A stretch of 64,000 bases of DNA, from assembly GCA_964017195.1 (NCBI GenBank), contig OZ024895.1, forward strand, positions 8,862,001-8,926,000, given 5' to 3'. The DNA comes from Siderastrea radians (lineage: Eukaryota > Cnidaria > Anthozoa > Scleractinia > Rhizangiidae). Numbering within the stretch: the stretch's first letter is position 1; every line of letters begins with the position of its first letter. The translations under genes and the position numbers were made by a program. Below the pieces are notes generated by a model that was not told the origin of the DNA, ran no database searches, and saw only the letters and a list, made by a program, of their open reading frames with translations. Positions 25,098-32,056 of this stretch are shown one piece after another.

Positions 25098-26263
25098 CGT
25101 CGTCGGCGTCGTTTGCGCGGTCGAAGGGAGGTCACGTCACCACGAGTAATCCAACTATTGTACTTGTCGGGCCACCCTTTCCACTTGACCAACCAACGAC
25201 CTTTTTGACGCTTAAGTACCTTTTCGATGCGAAATACATCGGACACCTGGACTTTTTGTAAATCCTCTTCATAAAACGTGCCTTGGATGGGGGTCTCATC
25301 CCATTCCTGAATCTTATAGGTGGGCACGGGGCCCGGGATCACACGATGCACCACAAACACTTCTTCGGTCCAACCGGGGAGATAGCCTTTTTCAAAGGTA
25401 CGATGAATCGTGTTGAGACGAACCCGATCGCCCACCTTGAATTGGGGTTTTTTCCGACCTTTCAATCGTTTGGCATACAATCGTTTCCACACGGCTTCTT
25501 CGTTGTCCCACGTCACGTTTTCGGGGGGCATACCAATACTTCGATGACGGGTGGCATTGTACCCTTGCACCAGCTCGGGTAAGACCTTGTCAAAGCGTAA
25601 GGTGTTGGCCGTGGTCAAATAACGGTACAATCGTTCTTTCAAGGTCCGATTAAATCGTTCCACCACACTGGCTTTGGCATCCCCTTCGGTCGAAAAATGT
25701 TGGATGTCTTGCTCGTCGACCCATCGTTGAAAGGTCCGATTGTAAAATTCTTTCCCTCGATCCGTTTGCAATCGGTTGGGGTGACGTCCTTGTCTCACAA
25801 TCTTCTCAAAGGCTTTCACGAGGGCCACGCCGGTTTTGGTTTTCAACGGTTCGACCCACGCGTACTTGGACAAGACATCCACGACGGTCAACAAGTAGCG
25901 TATACCCCGATTATGTTTGGCCAAACGTTGCACTTCCACTAAATCCGCCGCCCATTGATCGTCTAACCCCCCTACGACCACGGGTAAGGTAGCAAAACGA
26001 CGACGTCGGGGTTTATGCAAGGTGTAGCCCACATCCTGTTCCAAGAGCCGTTGGGCTTTTTTCAAAGGGAGACCCTGGGCTTTGGCAAATCGTTGCACCC
26101 CACCTAAACTCCCCGGGGCGCTAGGATCGTGGTAACGGCTTAACCATTGTTGTGAGACCTTGCTTTTCTTCTTCGTTGACGACGAGACAGGGCGTTTGGT
26201 TCTCTTCAACCCTGAGGAACTCCAGCGTTGAGTTTTCTTTCGAGGGGCCATACGTTCTGGCAT
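25094..26263 (-). CDS. Retroviral-type integrase with C-terminal chromodomain
   Basis: 389 residues. The core is an rve fold with acidic triad D107 (WAADLVEVQ), D168 (LQTDRGKEF) and E202 (ASVVERFNRTLKERL). The C-terminal part has an SH3-like region (PQFKVGDRVRLNTIHRTFEKGYLPGW) and a chromodomain (VFRIEKVLKRQKGRWLVKWKGWPDKYNSWI) that probably guides insertion to modified chromatin. The N-terminus is basic (KKTQRWSS...). It inserts the linear element and makes the 6-bp AATACT duplication. The frame is complete. The 4-base overlap with the next gene (stop/start) suggests linked expression. Confidence 0.96.
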   Translation of the reverse strand: MPERMAPRKKTQRWSSSGLKRTKRPVSSSTKKKSKVSQQWLSRYHDPSAPGSLGGVQRFAKAQGLPLKKAQRLLEQDVGYTLHKPRRRRFATLPVVVGGLDDQWAADLVEVQRLAKHNRGIRYLLTVVDVLSKYAWVEPLKTKTGVALVKAFEKIVRQGRHPNRLQTDRGKEFYNRTFQRWVDEQDIQHFSTEGDAKASVVERFNRTLKERLYRYLTTANTLRFDKVLPELVQGYNATRHRSIGMPPENVTWDNEEAVWKRLYAKRLKGRKKPQFKVGDRVRLNTIHRTFEKGYLPGWTEEVFVVHRVIPGPVPTYKIQEWDETPIQGTFYEEDLQKVQVSDVFRIEKVLKRQKGRWLVKWKGWPDKYNSWITRGDVTSLRPRKRRRRR

Positions 26264-26565
26264 TCATCCCATAACGTCGATATGGTGGGGACCGTGTGGG
26301 GATGCGCCTTTTGAATGATTCGATACCATCGCCACGCCTCTGGGTGGGCTTTTAACCATACGACAAACACCACCCATCGATACAGGTTACGATCGACGTG
26401 GGTTTCTTCAAAGACGTGGAGAGGATGCGTGTCCTCGGGACATGGGGGTATGGGGATTTGGGACCCGGGTTGATGATCATATAAGACTTGGCACAGGGAT
26501 TGATGGCATTGCCATTGCCCCAGGGACCAGAGAGACTCCCACGCATACGACACAGCAGACTCCAT
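26206..26565 (-). CDS. Unidentified 119-aa protein
   Basis: I do not recognise it. It is Trp- and His-rich (LWSLGQWQCHQSL, LYRWVVFVVWLKAHPEAWRWYRII, HTVPTISTLWDECQNVW) with a possible hydrophobic helix at 63-71. It fills the gap between the GRF zinc-finger gene and the integrase and overlaps the integrase start by 58 bases in another frame. Tight packing supports a real gene, but no motif confirms it. Confidence 0.5.
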   Translation of the reverse strand: MESAVSYAWESLWSLGQWQCHQSLCQVLYDHQPGSQIPIPPCPEDTHPLHVFEETHVDRNLYRWVVFVVWLKAHPEAWRWYRIIQKAHPHTVPTISTLWDECQNVWPLERKLNAGVPQG

Positions 26566-26582
26566 GGACTAAATAAAAACAT

Positions 26583-26588
26583 TTTATT
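26583..26588 (-). terminator. Poly(A) signal after the GRF gene
   Basis: Minus-strand AATAAA 13 bases beyond the stop of the GRF zinc-finger gene and just before the next ATG at 26565. Confidence 0.55.
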
Positions 26589-26601
26589 CGTTCTCTCTCC
26601 T

Positions 26602-27444
26602 TTAAAAGAGACCGTCATACACGACCGTCTCGAGGCTTTTCTGCCAGTTCTCCACACTGTCACTGTACTTGGGGGGTGGCGGCGCTGGGGCCACCATCAT
26701 TTCTTGACGGTTCTTGAGCTCTTGAATTTCTCGCAACAATTGTTTCTCATAATCTGTCAGGGGGCGATCCTCTTTCCTTGGGGCTCGAGGGGGTGGGCCA
26801 GGGATGTCATAGCCCCTCTTGGGATATCCTTGCGCATCACGGGTAGACAAAGGAGATTCAGCTTGTTGGTCGGCTTTCTTGGGCGGGTTGTCATGAAACC
26901 AACTCCAGTACTTGGGACCCAACGGTTGATCGGCCCATCGGAAGAAGCCACACTGTTTCTTGGAACAATTCAGAAACAAGCGATCGGGGTTCTGGGTCGA
27001 ATGGCTCTGTTGTAGCGTGGCGGGTTCCCGGCAAAAGCACTGCAAACAAGTCCACATGTCCAACACTTCTACATGAGGTTGACTATACACGGCTTTCATA
27101 TACTCCAGGGCTTGATCTTGTCCACAAAACAGCAAACACGGTTGCTTGGGACATTTCACATACTTCCATCCCTTTTGAGATTCTCGGGCCTCCAAACGCA
27201 CGTCGTGACAAGGACATACCATCGTGTCCAAGGAACTGACTGGGAAAACAGGTTTGGGGTTTTGAAACCCAGGGCTTTGAGGGGTTGCGTCGACCATGTC
27301 ATTCAATTCTTTCATCATGTCTTTCACCGCCGCTCGGGTGTCTTCCACCACGTCGCGCACCACCGGATCACAGTCCACATTCTCTTTCTTTTTCTTCTTC
27401 CCCGCAGGGTGTACGCTTGGCTTTCTCTTCCGTTCGACTGACAT
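26602..27444 (-). CDS. Double GRF-type zinc-finger protein (candidate ssDNA-binding)
   Basis: 280 residues from ATG 27444. The longer frame's ATG at 27507 lies upstream of the TATA box (27477-27486), so it is rejected. Lys-rich N-terminus (KRKPS...GKKKKKE), helix (VVEDTRAAVKDMMKELNDMV), then two fingers. The first is C77/C79...C98...C103/C107. The second is C133/C136...RLFLNC(160)SKKQC(165)GFFRWADQ, a clear zf-GRF motif. GRF fingers bind single-stranded DNA in topoisomerase III, NEIL3 and APE2. A Pro-rich region and a C-terminal coiled helix (YEKQLLREIQELKNRQEM) follow. I infer a replication or recombination accessory, possibly the element's ssDNA-binding protein. It is divergent from the SLOG operon. 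Confidence 0.8.
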   Translation of the reverse strand: MSVERKRKPSVHPAGKKKKKENVDCDPVVRDVVEDTRAAVKDMMKELNDMVDATPQSPGFQNPKPVFPVSSLDTMVCPCHDVRLEARESQKGWKYVKCPKQPCLLFCGQDQALEYMKAVYSQPHVEVLDMWTCLQCFCREPATLQQSHSTQNPDRLFLNCSKKQCGFFRWADQPLGPKYWSWFHDNPPKKADQQAESPLSTRDAQGYPKRGYDIPGPPPRAPRKEDRPLTDYEKQLLREIQELKNRQEMMVAPAPPPPKYSDSVENWQKSLETVVYDGLF

Positions 27445-27654
27445 CGTGCTGAAGATTTTCACCCCTACCACCGAGGCCTTTTTATACCTTGGACCCTTGG
27501 CTCTCATTGGTCAGCTTATCCTACCCATATAAGGACTTGTTATCTTCCCATTGGTCAGCTTATTCAATCCATATAAGGTCCTCTTGTCTTCCCATTGGTC
27601 CGTTGTCCCTATTTAAGGAGCTCCCTGGGTCCTCCAACTCGTCATTCCAAGTAG
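27445..27654. promoter_or_regulatory. Divergent promoter with CCAAT/CArG tandem repeats
   Basis: Minus-strand TATAAAAAGG at 27477-27486 serves the GRF gene. Toward the + genes, three ~45-bp repeats each hold CATTGGTC (CCAAT box) followed by CCATATAAGG (27525-27534, 27569-27578) or the near-match CCTATTTAAGG (27608-27618). CCATATAAGG is a perfect CArG box, CC(A/T)6GG, the SRF/MADS site, and also contains a TATA-like core. Confidence 0.7.
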
Positions 27655-27879
27655 ATGGACTACTACCAAGATCTCAACCGAGACGACTTTGCTTCCACCG
27701 AAGACTATTTGGCTGAACGGGTCAAACGAGGTCTAGCAGCGGGATTCACGTTCCAACAGTGCCGACAGCACCACGTCATTGATTTCGGTTTGGCTTTAGG
27801 GTTGACTCCCACGGAGATTCTAGCTATTGTAGGCCCAGACACCGGCTACGTATTTAAATGCCCCCCAACATCGACATGA
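27655..27879 (+). CDS. Small protein upstream of the SLOG gene
   Basis: 74 residues, unrecognised: acidic/aromatic start (MDYYQDLNRDDFASTEDYL), then a compact helical part (AERVKRGLAAGFTFQQCRQH, DFGLALGLTPTEILAIVG) that could fold as a three-helix domain. It is the first gene of a rightward pair and overlaps the SLOG start by 22 bases in another frame, so the SLOG protein is probably reached by leaky scanning or reinitiation. A partner or regulator of the SLOG protein is a guess from the arrangement. Confidence 0.65.
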   Translation: MDYYQDLNRDDFASTEDYLAERVKRGLAAGFTFQQCRQHHVIDFGLALGLTPTEILAIVGPDTGYVFKCPPTST

Positions 27880-28553
27880 TTGGAGAACACGATGTGGATG
27901 CCTTGGAACTCCAAATTGGTCATGGACATGTGGTCTACACAGGGGGAGCCAAAGGTACGGATGCCCTTGTGGAACAACATGCCAAACACTTTGGGATGCA
28001 ACTCGAAGTCCTGGTCCCCCCGAACCATCCTCGAGCCACTTTCATCACCCCTTCTACGGTGGAAGTCCTGATGTTGGCCAATCCCCACCTTCACCAGGCA
28101 GCGGAGAAACTAGGCAAACAAATGCCCAGTCATTTTTACACCCTGCAATTGCTGCAACGCAATTATCAATTGGCCAAGAAAGCCCATACCATCTATGCCT
28201 TTGGCATCTTGGAACCGGATCATAAACGCGTGAAAGGAGGCACCGGATGGACCGTGCAATTGGCTATGGATCAAGGCAAACCCGTCTACCTGTTTGACAT
28301 ACCCAGTCAATCATGGTACCGCTCGGACCATTACTACCAAGTCAACGAGAATGCCGCCACCCTAGTCACTGGCAGTCAATTTGTCCCTTGGGGACCCAAA
28401 AAGCCTACCCTTCATCAAAGCAGTGCTATCGTGGGATCCCGGGATGTGGACGAGAAAACCCGAGCCGAAATTCAAGCCTTGTTCAACCGCACGTTCTGTC
28501 TCCCCGAGAACATTGATCAATTACGCCGGGAACTCGAAGACTTTCATTTGTAA
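27858..28553 (+). CDS. SLOG-fold nucleotide-binding protein (YspA/YpsA-like), apparently circularly permuted
   Basis: 231 residues. Seen: HVVYTGGAKGTDALVEQHAK (GGAKGTD at 29-35), VLVPPNHPRA, QRNYQLAKKAHTIYAFG (RN 101-102), VKGGTGWTVQLAMDQGKPVYLFD (GGTG 127-130). These are, in order, the phosphate-loop strand, the Arg-Asn helix, and the late Gly-Gly-Thr and lysine-preceded strand of YspA/DUF2493 and YpsA SLOG proteins. The usual first strand, xVGSRDxD, is not at the N-terminus but at 190-198 near the C-terminus (SSAIVGSRDVDEK), the arrangement called cpYpsA. SLOG domains bind or cleave nucleotides or nucleotide-derived ligands and act as sensors in bacterial conflict systems; the ligand here is unknown. 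Non-virion, early-type promoter. Confidence 0.8.
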   Translation: MPPNIDMIGEHDVDALELQIGHGHVVYTGGAKGTDALVEQHAKHFGMQLEVLVPPNHPRATFITPSTVEVLMLANPHLHQAAEKLGKQMPSHFYTLQLLQRNYQLAKKAHTIYAFGILEPDHKRVKGGTGWTVQLAMDQGKPVYLFDIPSQSWYRSDHYYQVNENAATLVTGSQFVPWGPKKPTLHQSSAIVGSRDVDEKTRAEIQALFNRTFCLPENIDQLRRELEDFHL

Positions 28554-28838
28554 TGTTTTTATTTTTCAATCTGTACATAGCTTTCTTTTCAATTCTTTTA
28601 GTTTTTATTTTTTCCAATTGTACATAGTCCTTTTTTTATTTTTTATTTTTTTCCAATTGTAAATAGGAACACCCCACCCCGCGTGGCAAAGAAGACCAAC
28701 CACCATTTGTAACATCAACTCTTTTTAATTAAAATTTTAAAAAACTGACAACACTGGTTTTGCACTTGGTCATAAATAGTGGGTCTTGACTCACAGTTGC
28801 CTTGACTCACAATAAACTCAACAGGAATAAAAAAATGT
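28554..28838. other. AT-rich convergent intergenic region
   Basis: T-rich 3' region with repeated TTTTTATTTTT(T)CCAATTGTA(A/C)ATAG motifs just after the SLOG stop, and plus-strand AATAAA at 28810 and 28834. It separates the rightward SLOG pair from the leftward gene ending at 28839. No gene seen. Confidence 0.6.
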
Positions 28839-29381
28839 TCAAGGAAATAAAATACGCCGCACTTGGTTGAGTCTCACTTCCATCTGCCTCCTCTCCCACT
28901 CCTCCCGCCGCCGCTCCTCCCGCTCCCGCTCCATGTCTCCAAAATAAACGCGAATTCGTTGCCATGCGGGGGCCCTATGTATCCTAGGCAAATAAAGTTC
29001 CAGTTCATTGTCCACTTCATGGAACTGTTCTAAGGTCATGGGCCAGCGACATTCAAATCGCGACCGAATGCGGTGCTGGTCCACCCATGGTATGATCTTG
29101 TTCACTAGGGCTCCCAGCAATGCTTCTGTGATCTCGGGATGTGGTCTGCCCTCCCGATCGCCATTCTCTGTCCACACCACACAGTTTAAAAATAATTGAA
29201 AAAACGCGACCACGCGCTGTCGGGTCAAGGGGCGCCAGGTTTCCTGCCGTCTCTCCCGCATACGCCTTATCTGCCGATCCACAGCCGTCAGCTCTGGTCC
29301 CGCTCTCCTCCTTAAGTACTCTTCTCCACCCACGTTCATCTCACTGCCCAGGGAACCCAACGGCCTTCTCGTTTCAGACAT
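28839..29381 (-). CDS. Unidentified 180-aa protein
   Basis: Not recognised. Helical and charged: Arg-rich start (RRRAGPELTAVDRQIRRMRERRQET), a central hydrophobic stretch (RQRVVAFFQLFLNCVVW), then PEITEALLGALVNKIIPWVDQHR, and a Glu/Arg coiled tail (EREREERRREEWERRQMEVRL). The central helix loosely recalls Bcl-2 BH1 regions, but the NWGR core is missing, so I do not call it. TATA box TATATAA at 29460-29466, divergent from the zinc-finger gene at 29639. Location in the non-structural right arm suggests a host-interaction role. Confidence 0.6.
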   Translation of the reverse strand: MSETRRPLGSLGSEMNVGGEEYLRRRAGPELTAVDRQIRRMRERRQETWRPLTRQRVVAFFQLFLNCVVWTENGDREGRPHPEITEALLGALVNKIIPWVDQHRIRSRFECRWPMTLEQFHEVDNELELYLPRIHRAPAWQRIRVYFGDMEREREERRREEWERRQMEVRLNQVRRILFP

Positions 29382-29638
29382 TTTTCACTTTCACCAACTG
29401 ACATAAGTCGTAAAGACTGAACTCAAAGCTAGGAATGGCGTCCTGTGGCCTCCCTTGACTTATATACCCCGATCCGCGCAATGCCTCATGGTCTATCTAA
29501 GGAGGGGGGAGGGGGGTCCCCCCACCCCGTCCCCTCCCAAAGCATGATGGGACCTCCTTCTCATTGGCCCCCTTCCCTCCCACGTGACCCCTTTGTTTCT
29601 CTATAAAAAATCCCCCGTCTCATTTCACACTTCAACTC
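29382..29638. promoter_or_regulatory. Divergent promoter repeating the polymerase promoter module
   Basis: Plus direction: GGGGGGAGGGGGGTCCCCCC tract (29503-29522), ATTGG (29563), CACGTG (29581-29586) and TCTCTATAAAAA (TATA at 29602). The same elements in the same order occur on the minus strand before the polymerase gene (13592 to 13464), with similar spacing and extra matches (CTCCCACGTGAC). Minus direction: TATATAA at 29460-29466 for the 180-aa gene. Confidence 0.8.
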
Positions 29639-30511
29639 ATGGATGATCCAGAAGCCAAACAAGTGATGGCTCAATACCAACCTTGCCTGGTGTGTAAGAA
29701 GCCTGTCACCAAACCATCCATTTTGATGTGCTGCGAACAACCCTGTCATCTAACCTGTGCCAAACAGCAGGGAAAACAAAGTACCTATCCTCACGCTGGT
29801 TGCTTTAGATGTCAACACGGAAGTAGCATCCACGTCCTTGAAATCCTTCATGAAGAATGGAAAAAAGACCCCCAATTTATGAAAGAAGTCAAACGTCACT
29901 GGTACCACCATACTTTTCCGGGAATCATACATCACCTCCTTCCTCTCTGGTATGGTATCGATTATGAATTGAAGTGCGGTGAACCCATATGTTTGGGAGG
30001 CGTCCAAGGGTTCTGGGGAAAACACCACCCCAGGTATTGCTCATCTCGACAAATCGAGTTTCTTGGCCACACCCCCAGCGAAGTCATTTCAAGCATGAAA
30101 GAACTGAATCCTTTCCCCACCACCTCGTGTGTCGTCTGTGACAAAGATGTCACCTATCAAAACCTATTGATCTGCTGCCGAAAACCCTGTCATGTAGCCT
30201 GTGCTGACCACTGGAGAAAGAATCCTCATCTAATCCCCAAATGTGTTTACATCCGACAAAGCCATTCCACCACAGTCATTGAAATCCTCCATTACGATTG
30301 GAAACAAGACCCCCGATTTGTGAAAGAAGTCGAACGTATCTGGAATGGTCATCTGTGGTATGGTATTTGTCATACAGACACCGGAGCCGCTCAAGGATTC
30401 TGGGGAAAAATCTTCAAGAATCCGGATACAATCAGCAACATACCCCATTTTCTTGGCCACACCCCAAGCGAAGTCCTTTCACACATGAAGAACATTTTGA
30501 GTTCTCAGTAA
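29639..30511 (+). CDS. Duplicated zinc-finger protein, unidentified
   Basis: 290 residues in two tandem repeats of ~135. Each has CxxC(D/K)K...L(M/I)CC..PCH..CA, a RING/PHD-like treble-clef pattern (16-50 and 163-195). Each then has (I/V)EILHxxWKxDPxF(M/V)KEVxR, a QGFWGK block and FLGHTPSEV(I/L)SxMK at the end. The first copy has a further C..C pair after the finger (GCFRCQH); the second keeps one Cys. It shares its promoter module with the DNA polymerase, so it is probably expressed with it. It could be a ubiquitin-type or DNA-binding protein; nothing decides. AATAAA at 30552-30557 follows the stop. Confidence 0.75.
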   Translation: MDDPEAKQVMAQYQPCLVCKKPVTKPSILMCCEQPCHLTCAKQQGKQSTYPHAGCFRCQHGSSIHVLEILHEEWKKDPQFMKEVKRHWYHHTFPGIIHHLLPLWYGIDYELKCGEPICLGGVQGFWGKHHPRYCSSRQIEFLGHTPSEVISSMKELNPFPTTSCVVCDKDVTYQNLLICCRKPCHVACADHWRKNPHLIPKCVYIRQSHSTTVIEILHYDWKQDPRFVKEVERIWNGHLWYGICHTDTGAAQGFWGKIFKNPDTISNIPHFLGHTPSEVLSHMKNILSSQ

Positions 30512-30551
30512 GGACCCCATGTTTGGACTCACTTGTTGTATACGAAGGACC

Positions 30552-30557
30552 AATAAA
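30552..30557 (+). terminator. Poly(A) signal of the duplicated zinc-finger gene
   Basis: AATAAA 40 bases after the stop codon at 30511, in a short convergent gap; a minus-strand AATAAA at 30590-30595 serves the opposing gene. Confidence 0.65.
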
Positions 30558-30609
30558 GTATGTTCCATGACACTTTGTTGTTGTGATCTTTTATTGATTC
30601 TCTACACAA

Positions 30610-31662
30610 TCATGTTCGTTGACTTTTTCGGGAGAGTTGAAGGGTGACAATGGTTCGGCCTTGTTTGAATGGAGCCGGCTGTCCATTCGCGGTTTGAATG
30701 TCTATCTCAAGGCTGTCAAAGATGGTCTTGCCTAGAGGAAAATACATCCGTTGCGTCGTATCAAATTGATGGTTGGTATTGCCCGCATCCAAGGTACGTA
30801 AAAACCCTTTTTCTTGATTTCCCACAATGCTCGGGGCCACCAAGTCCGTGTAAATCATCAATTGTTGTTGTCCTTGTTGCGGTTTCACCGTAGGGGTGGT
30901 AGGAAAGGGTTGTCGACTCAGATTCGGACCCAAGAACAACTCATACTCGAAATCGGGGTGGGTAAAGCTGACGGAGACATGACCCATCGGGGGATATTTG
31001 GCCACAGGTCCGGTGGTTACTTCCCATTTATGGCGATCGTTGTAATCCACAATATGTTTCACCAGATAATTCTTTTCTTGCACCACGCGTTCCGTGGGCG
31101 TTCCATCTTTCACCAATCCCATCAAGCCAGCGAATTTCCATTCCATTTCAAATTCCATATTGGCTGGAATGAGGACATACAACGAATCTAATTCAGGGGC
31201 GACGCCCGTATTGGTGATTTTCACATCGGGTTGAGCCAGGTTCAGCGCGGCTAGTTGTTTGCGTTTGGCCTGATCGTCCACATCCATTTTCGCTATATCC
31301 ATCATGACGTCCATGTGTTGTTTTTCCATTTCGTACGCAATGGCAATCCAGGCTTCTTTCAAATTGTGGTAATACCCGGGCGGTAAATAAATTTGTTTGG
31401 TGACTTTCAGGGGGGCCGTTCCATCCGCCCGTTTTGGCATGTATCTCACATCTGTTTTCATCCAATGTTTTTGACTATCCTCTTGCGTCCAATTCTGCTT
31501 GGTTTGATCTTCCAAGGATTGATTAAACCCCGGGTGGGACATATGTACCAACGCCACTTCCCAATCATCTTCCACCAAATAATACGAACGAGGCAGTCGC
31601 GCCGTAAATTTTTGACCCGTGCCTTGGGCTTGATCACTCAGGAGCGTGATGTAAACACTCAT
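30610..31662 (-). CDS. Capsid-surface candidate, diverged paralogue 3
   Basis: 350 residues from ATG 31662 (an upstream in-frame GTG is not used). It keeps the family N-terminus in weaker form (SVYITLLSD...FTARLPRSYYLVEDDWEVALVHMSHP) and a C-terminal part close to the Polinton consensus (IYTDLVAPSIVGNQ...MYFPLGKTIFDSLEIDIQTANGQPAPFKQGRTIVTLQLSRK). It lies far from the other two copies, next to the right terminal repeat, with its own TATA box at 31696-31702. The separate promoter and divergence suggest a different surface role, for instance a receptor-binding versus a structural copy (inference). Confidence 0.7.
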   Translation of the reverse strand: MSVYITLLSDQAQGTGQKFTARLPRSYYLVEDDWEVALVHMSHPGFNQSLEDQTKQNWTQEDSQKHWMKTDVRYMPKRADGTAPLKVTKQIYLPPGYYHNLKEAWIAIAYEMEKQHMDVMMDIAKMDVDDQAKRKQLAALNLAQPDVKITNTGVAPELDSLYVLIPANMEFEMEWKFAGLMGLVKDGTPTERVVQEKNYLVKHIVDYNDRHKWEVTTGPVAKYPPMGHVSVSFTHPDFEYELFLGPNLSRQPFPTTPTVKPQQGQQQLMIYTDLVAPSIVGNQEKGFLRTLDAGNTNHQFDTTQRMYFPLGKTIFDSLEIDIQTANGQPAPFKQGRTIVTLQLSRKSQRT

Positions 31663-31768
31663 CGTGACTACTCCCCTCACTTAGGGTTTACCCCCTTTTA
31701 TATTTAACCCACTTGGACTTGTGCCATATCAAAACCATATCAAATCCATATATGGGCCATATATGGGT
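31663..31768 (-). promoter_or_regulatory. Right-end promoter with two CArG boxes
   Basis: TATAAAA (minus) at 31696-31702, then two perfect CArG palindromes CCATATATGG at 31746-31755 and 31757-31766, directly against the right terminal repeat. A third and fourth ACCATATCA/GCCATATCA-like half motif precede them. Confidence 0.65.
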
Positions 31769-32050
31769 CACCCCTCTTCCCAAAATTGGACTTTGGACTT
31801 TGAGCCCGCGTTTTCTCCGCGGTTTTCATCCACCTTGAGCCCACGATCCTTTTTTCACACTCGTCAGCGGTTTCTCCTTCTAAACCACGTGACTTCCGGT
31901 TGCATGAGCCCGCCATCCCTTTTTTTCCACCTGGTCAGCGGTTTCTCCTTCCAAAAACACATGACTTCCGGTTCCGGGTCATGACGTCATTGATTTGCTC
32001 TCGACCAATCAGAAGCTTCCATTTGTGACAGACGAGCCCAATTTACTACT
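31769..32050 (-). repeat. Polinton right terminal inverted repeat
   Basis: Reverse complement of 8871-9152 with one mismatch by eye. It carries the same ETS (ACCGGAAGT), CRE (TGACGTCA), CCAAT and E-box motifs upstream of the gene at 31662. Confidence 0.96.
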
Positions 32051-32056
32051 AATACT
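32051..32056. repeat. Polinton target-site duplication, right (AATACT)
   Basis: Identical to 8865-8870. Confidence 0.92.

Larger units (their letters stand above)
8871..32050. mobile_element. Complete Polinton/Maverick (adintovirus-like) element, 23.2 kb
   Basis: The element has 282-bp terminal inverted repeats starting with AG, 6-bp target duplications, protein-primed family B DNA polymerase, chromodomain integrase, A32/FtsK-type ATPase, adenain-like cysteine protease and a double-jelly-roll-type major capsid protein. This is the full replication, integration and morphogenesis set of a Polinton. About 25 genes are packed with almost no spacing. All core genes are open; one capsid-surface paralogue (24072-25097) has an in-frame stop. 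Near-identity of the terminal repeats argues for recent insertion. It is therefore either an active element or a recently endogenised virus genome. Confidence 0.97.

Noticed and set aside
27445..27507. The upstream ATG (27507) of the GRF gene
   Set aside because: It lies before the TATA box at 27477-27486, so a transcript from that box would not contain it.
28839..29381. Bcl-2 homologue
   Set aside because: Only a short VVAFF-like stretch fits; the NWGR core and BH2 are absent.
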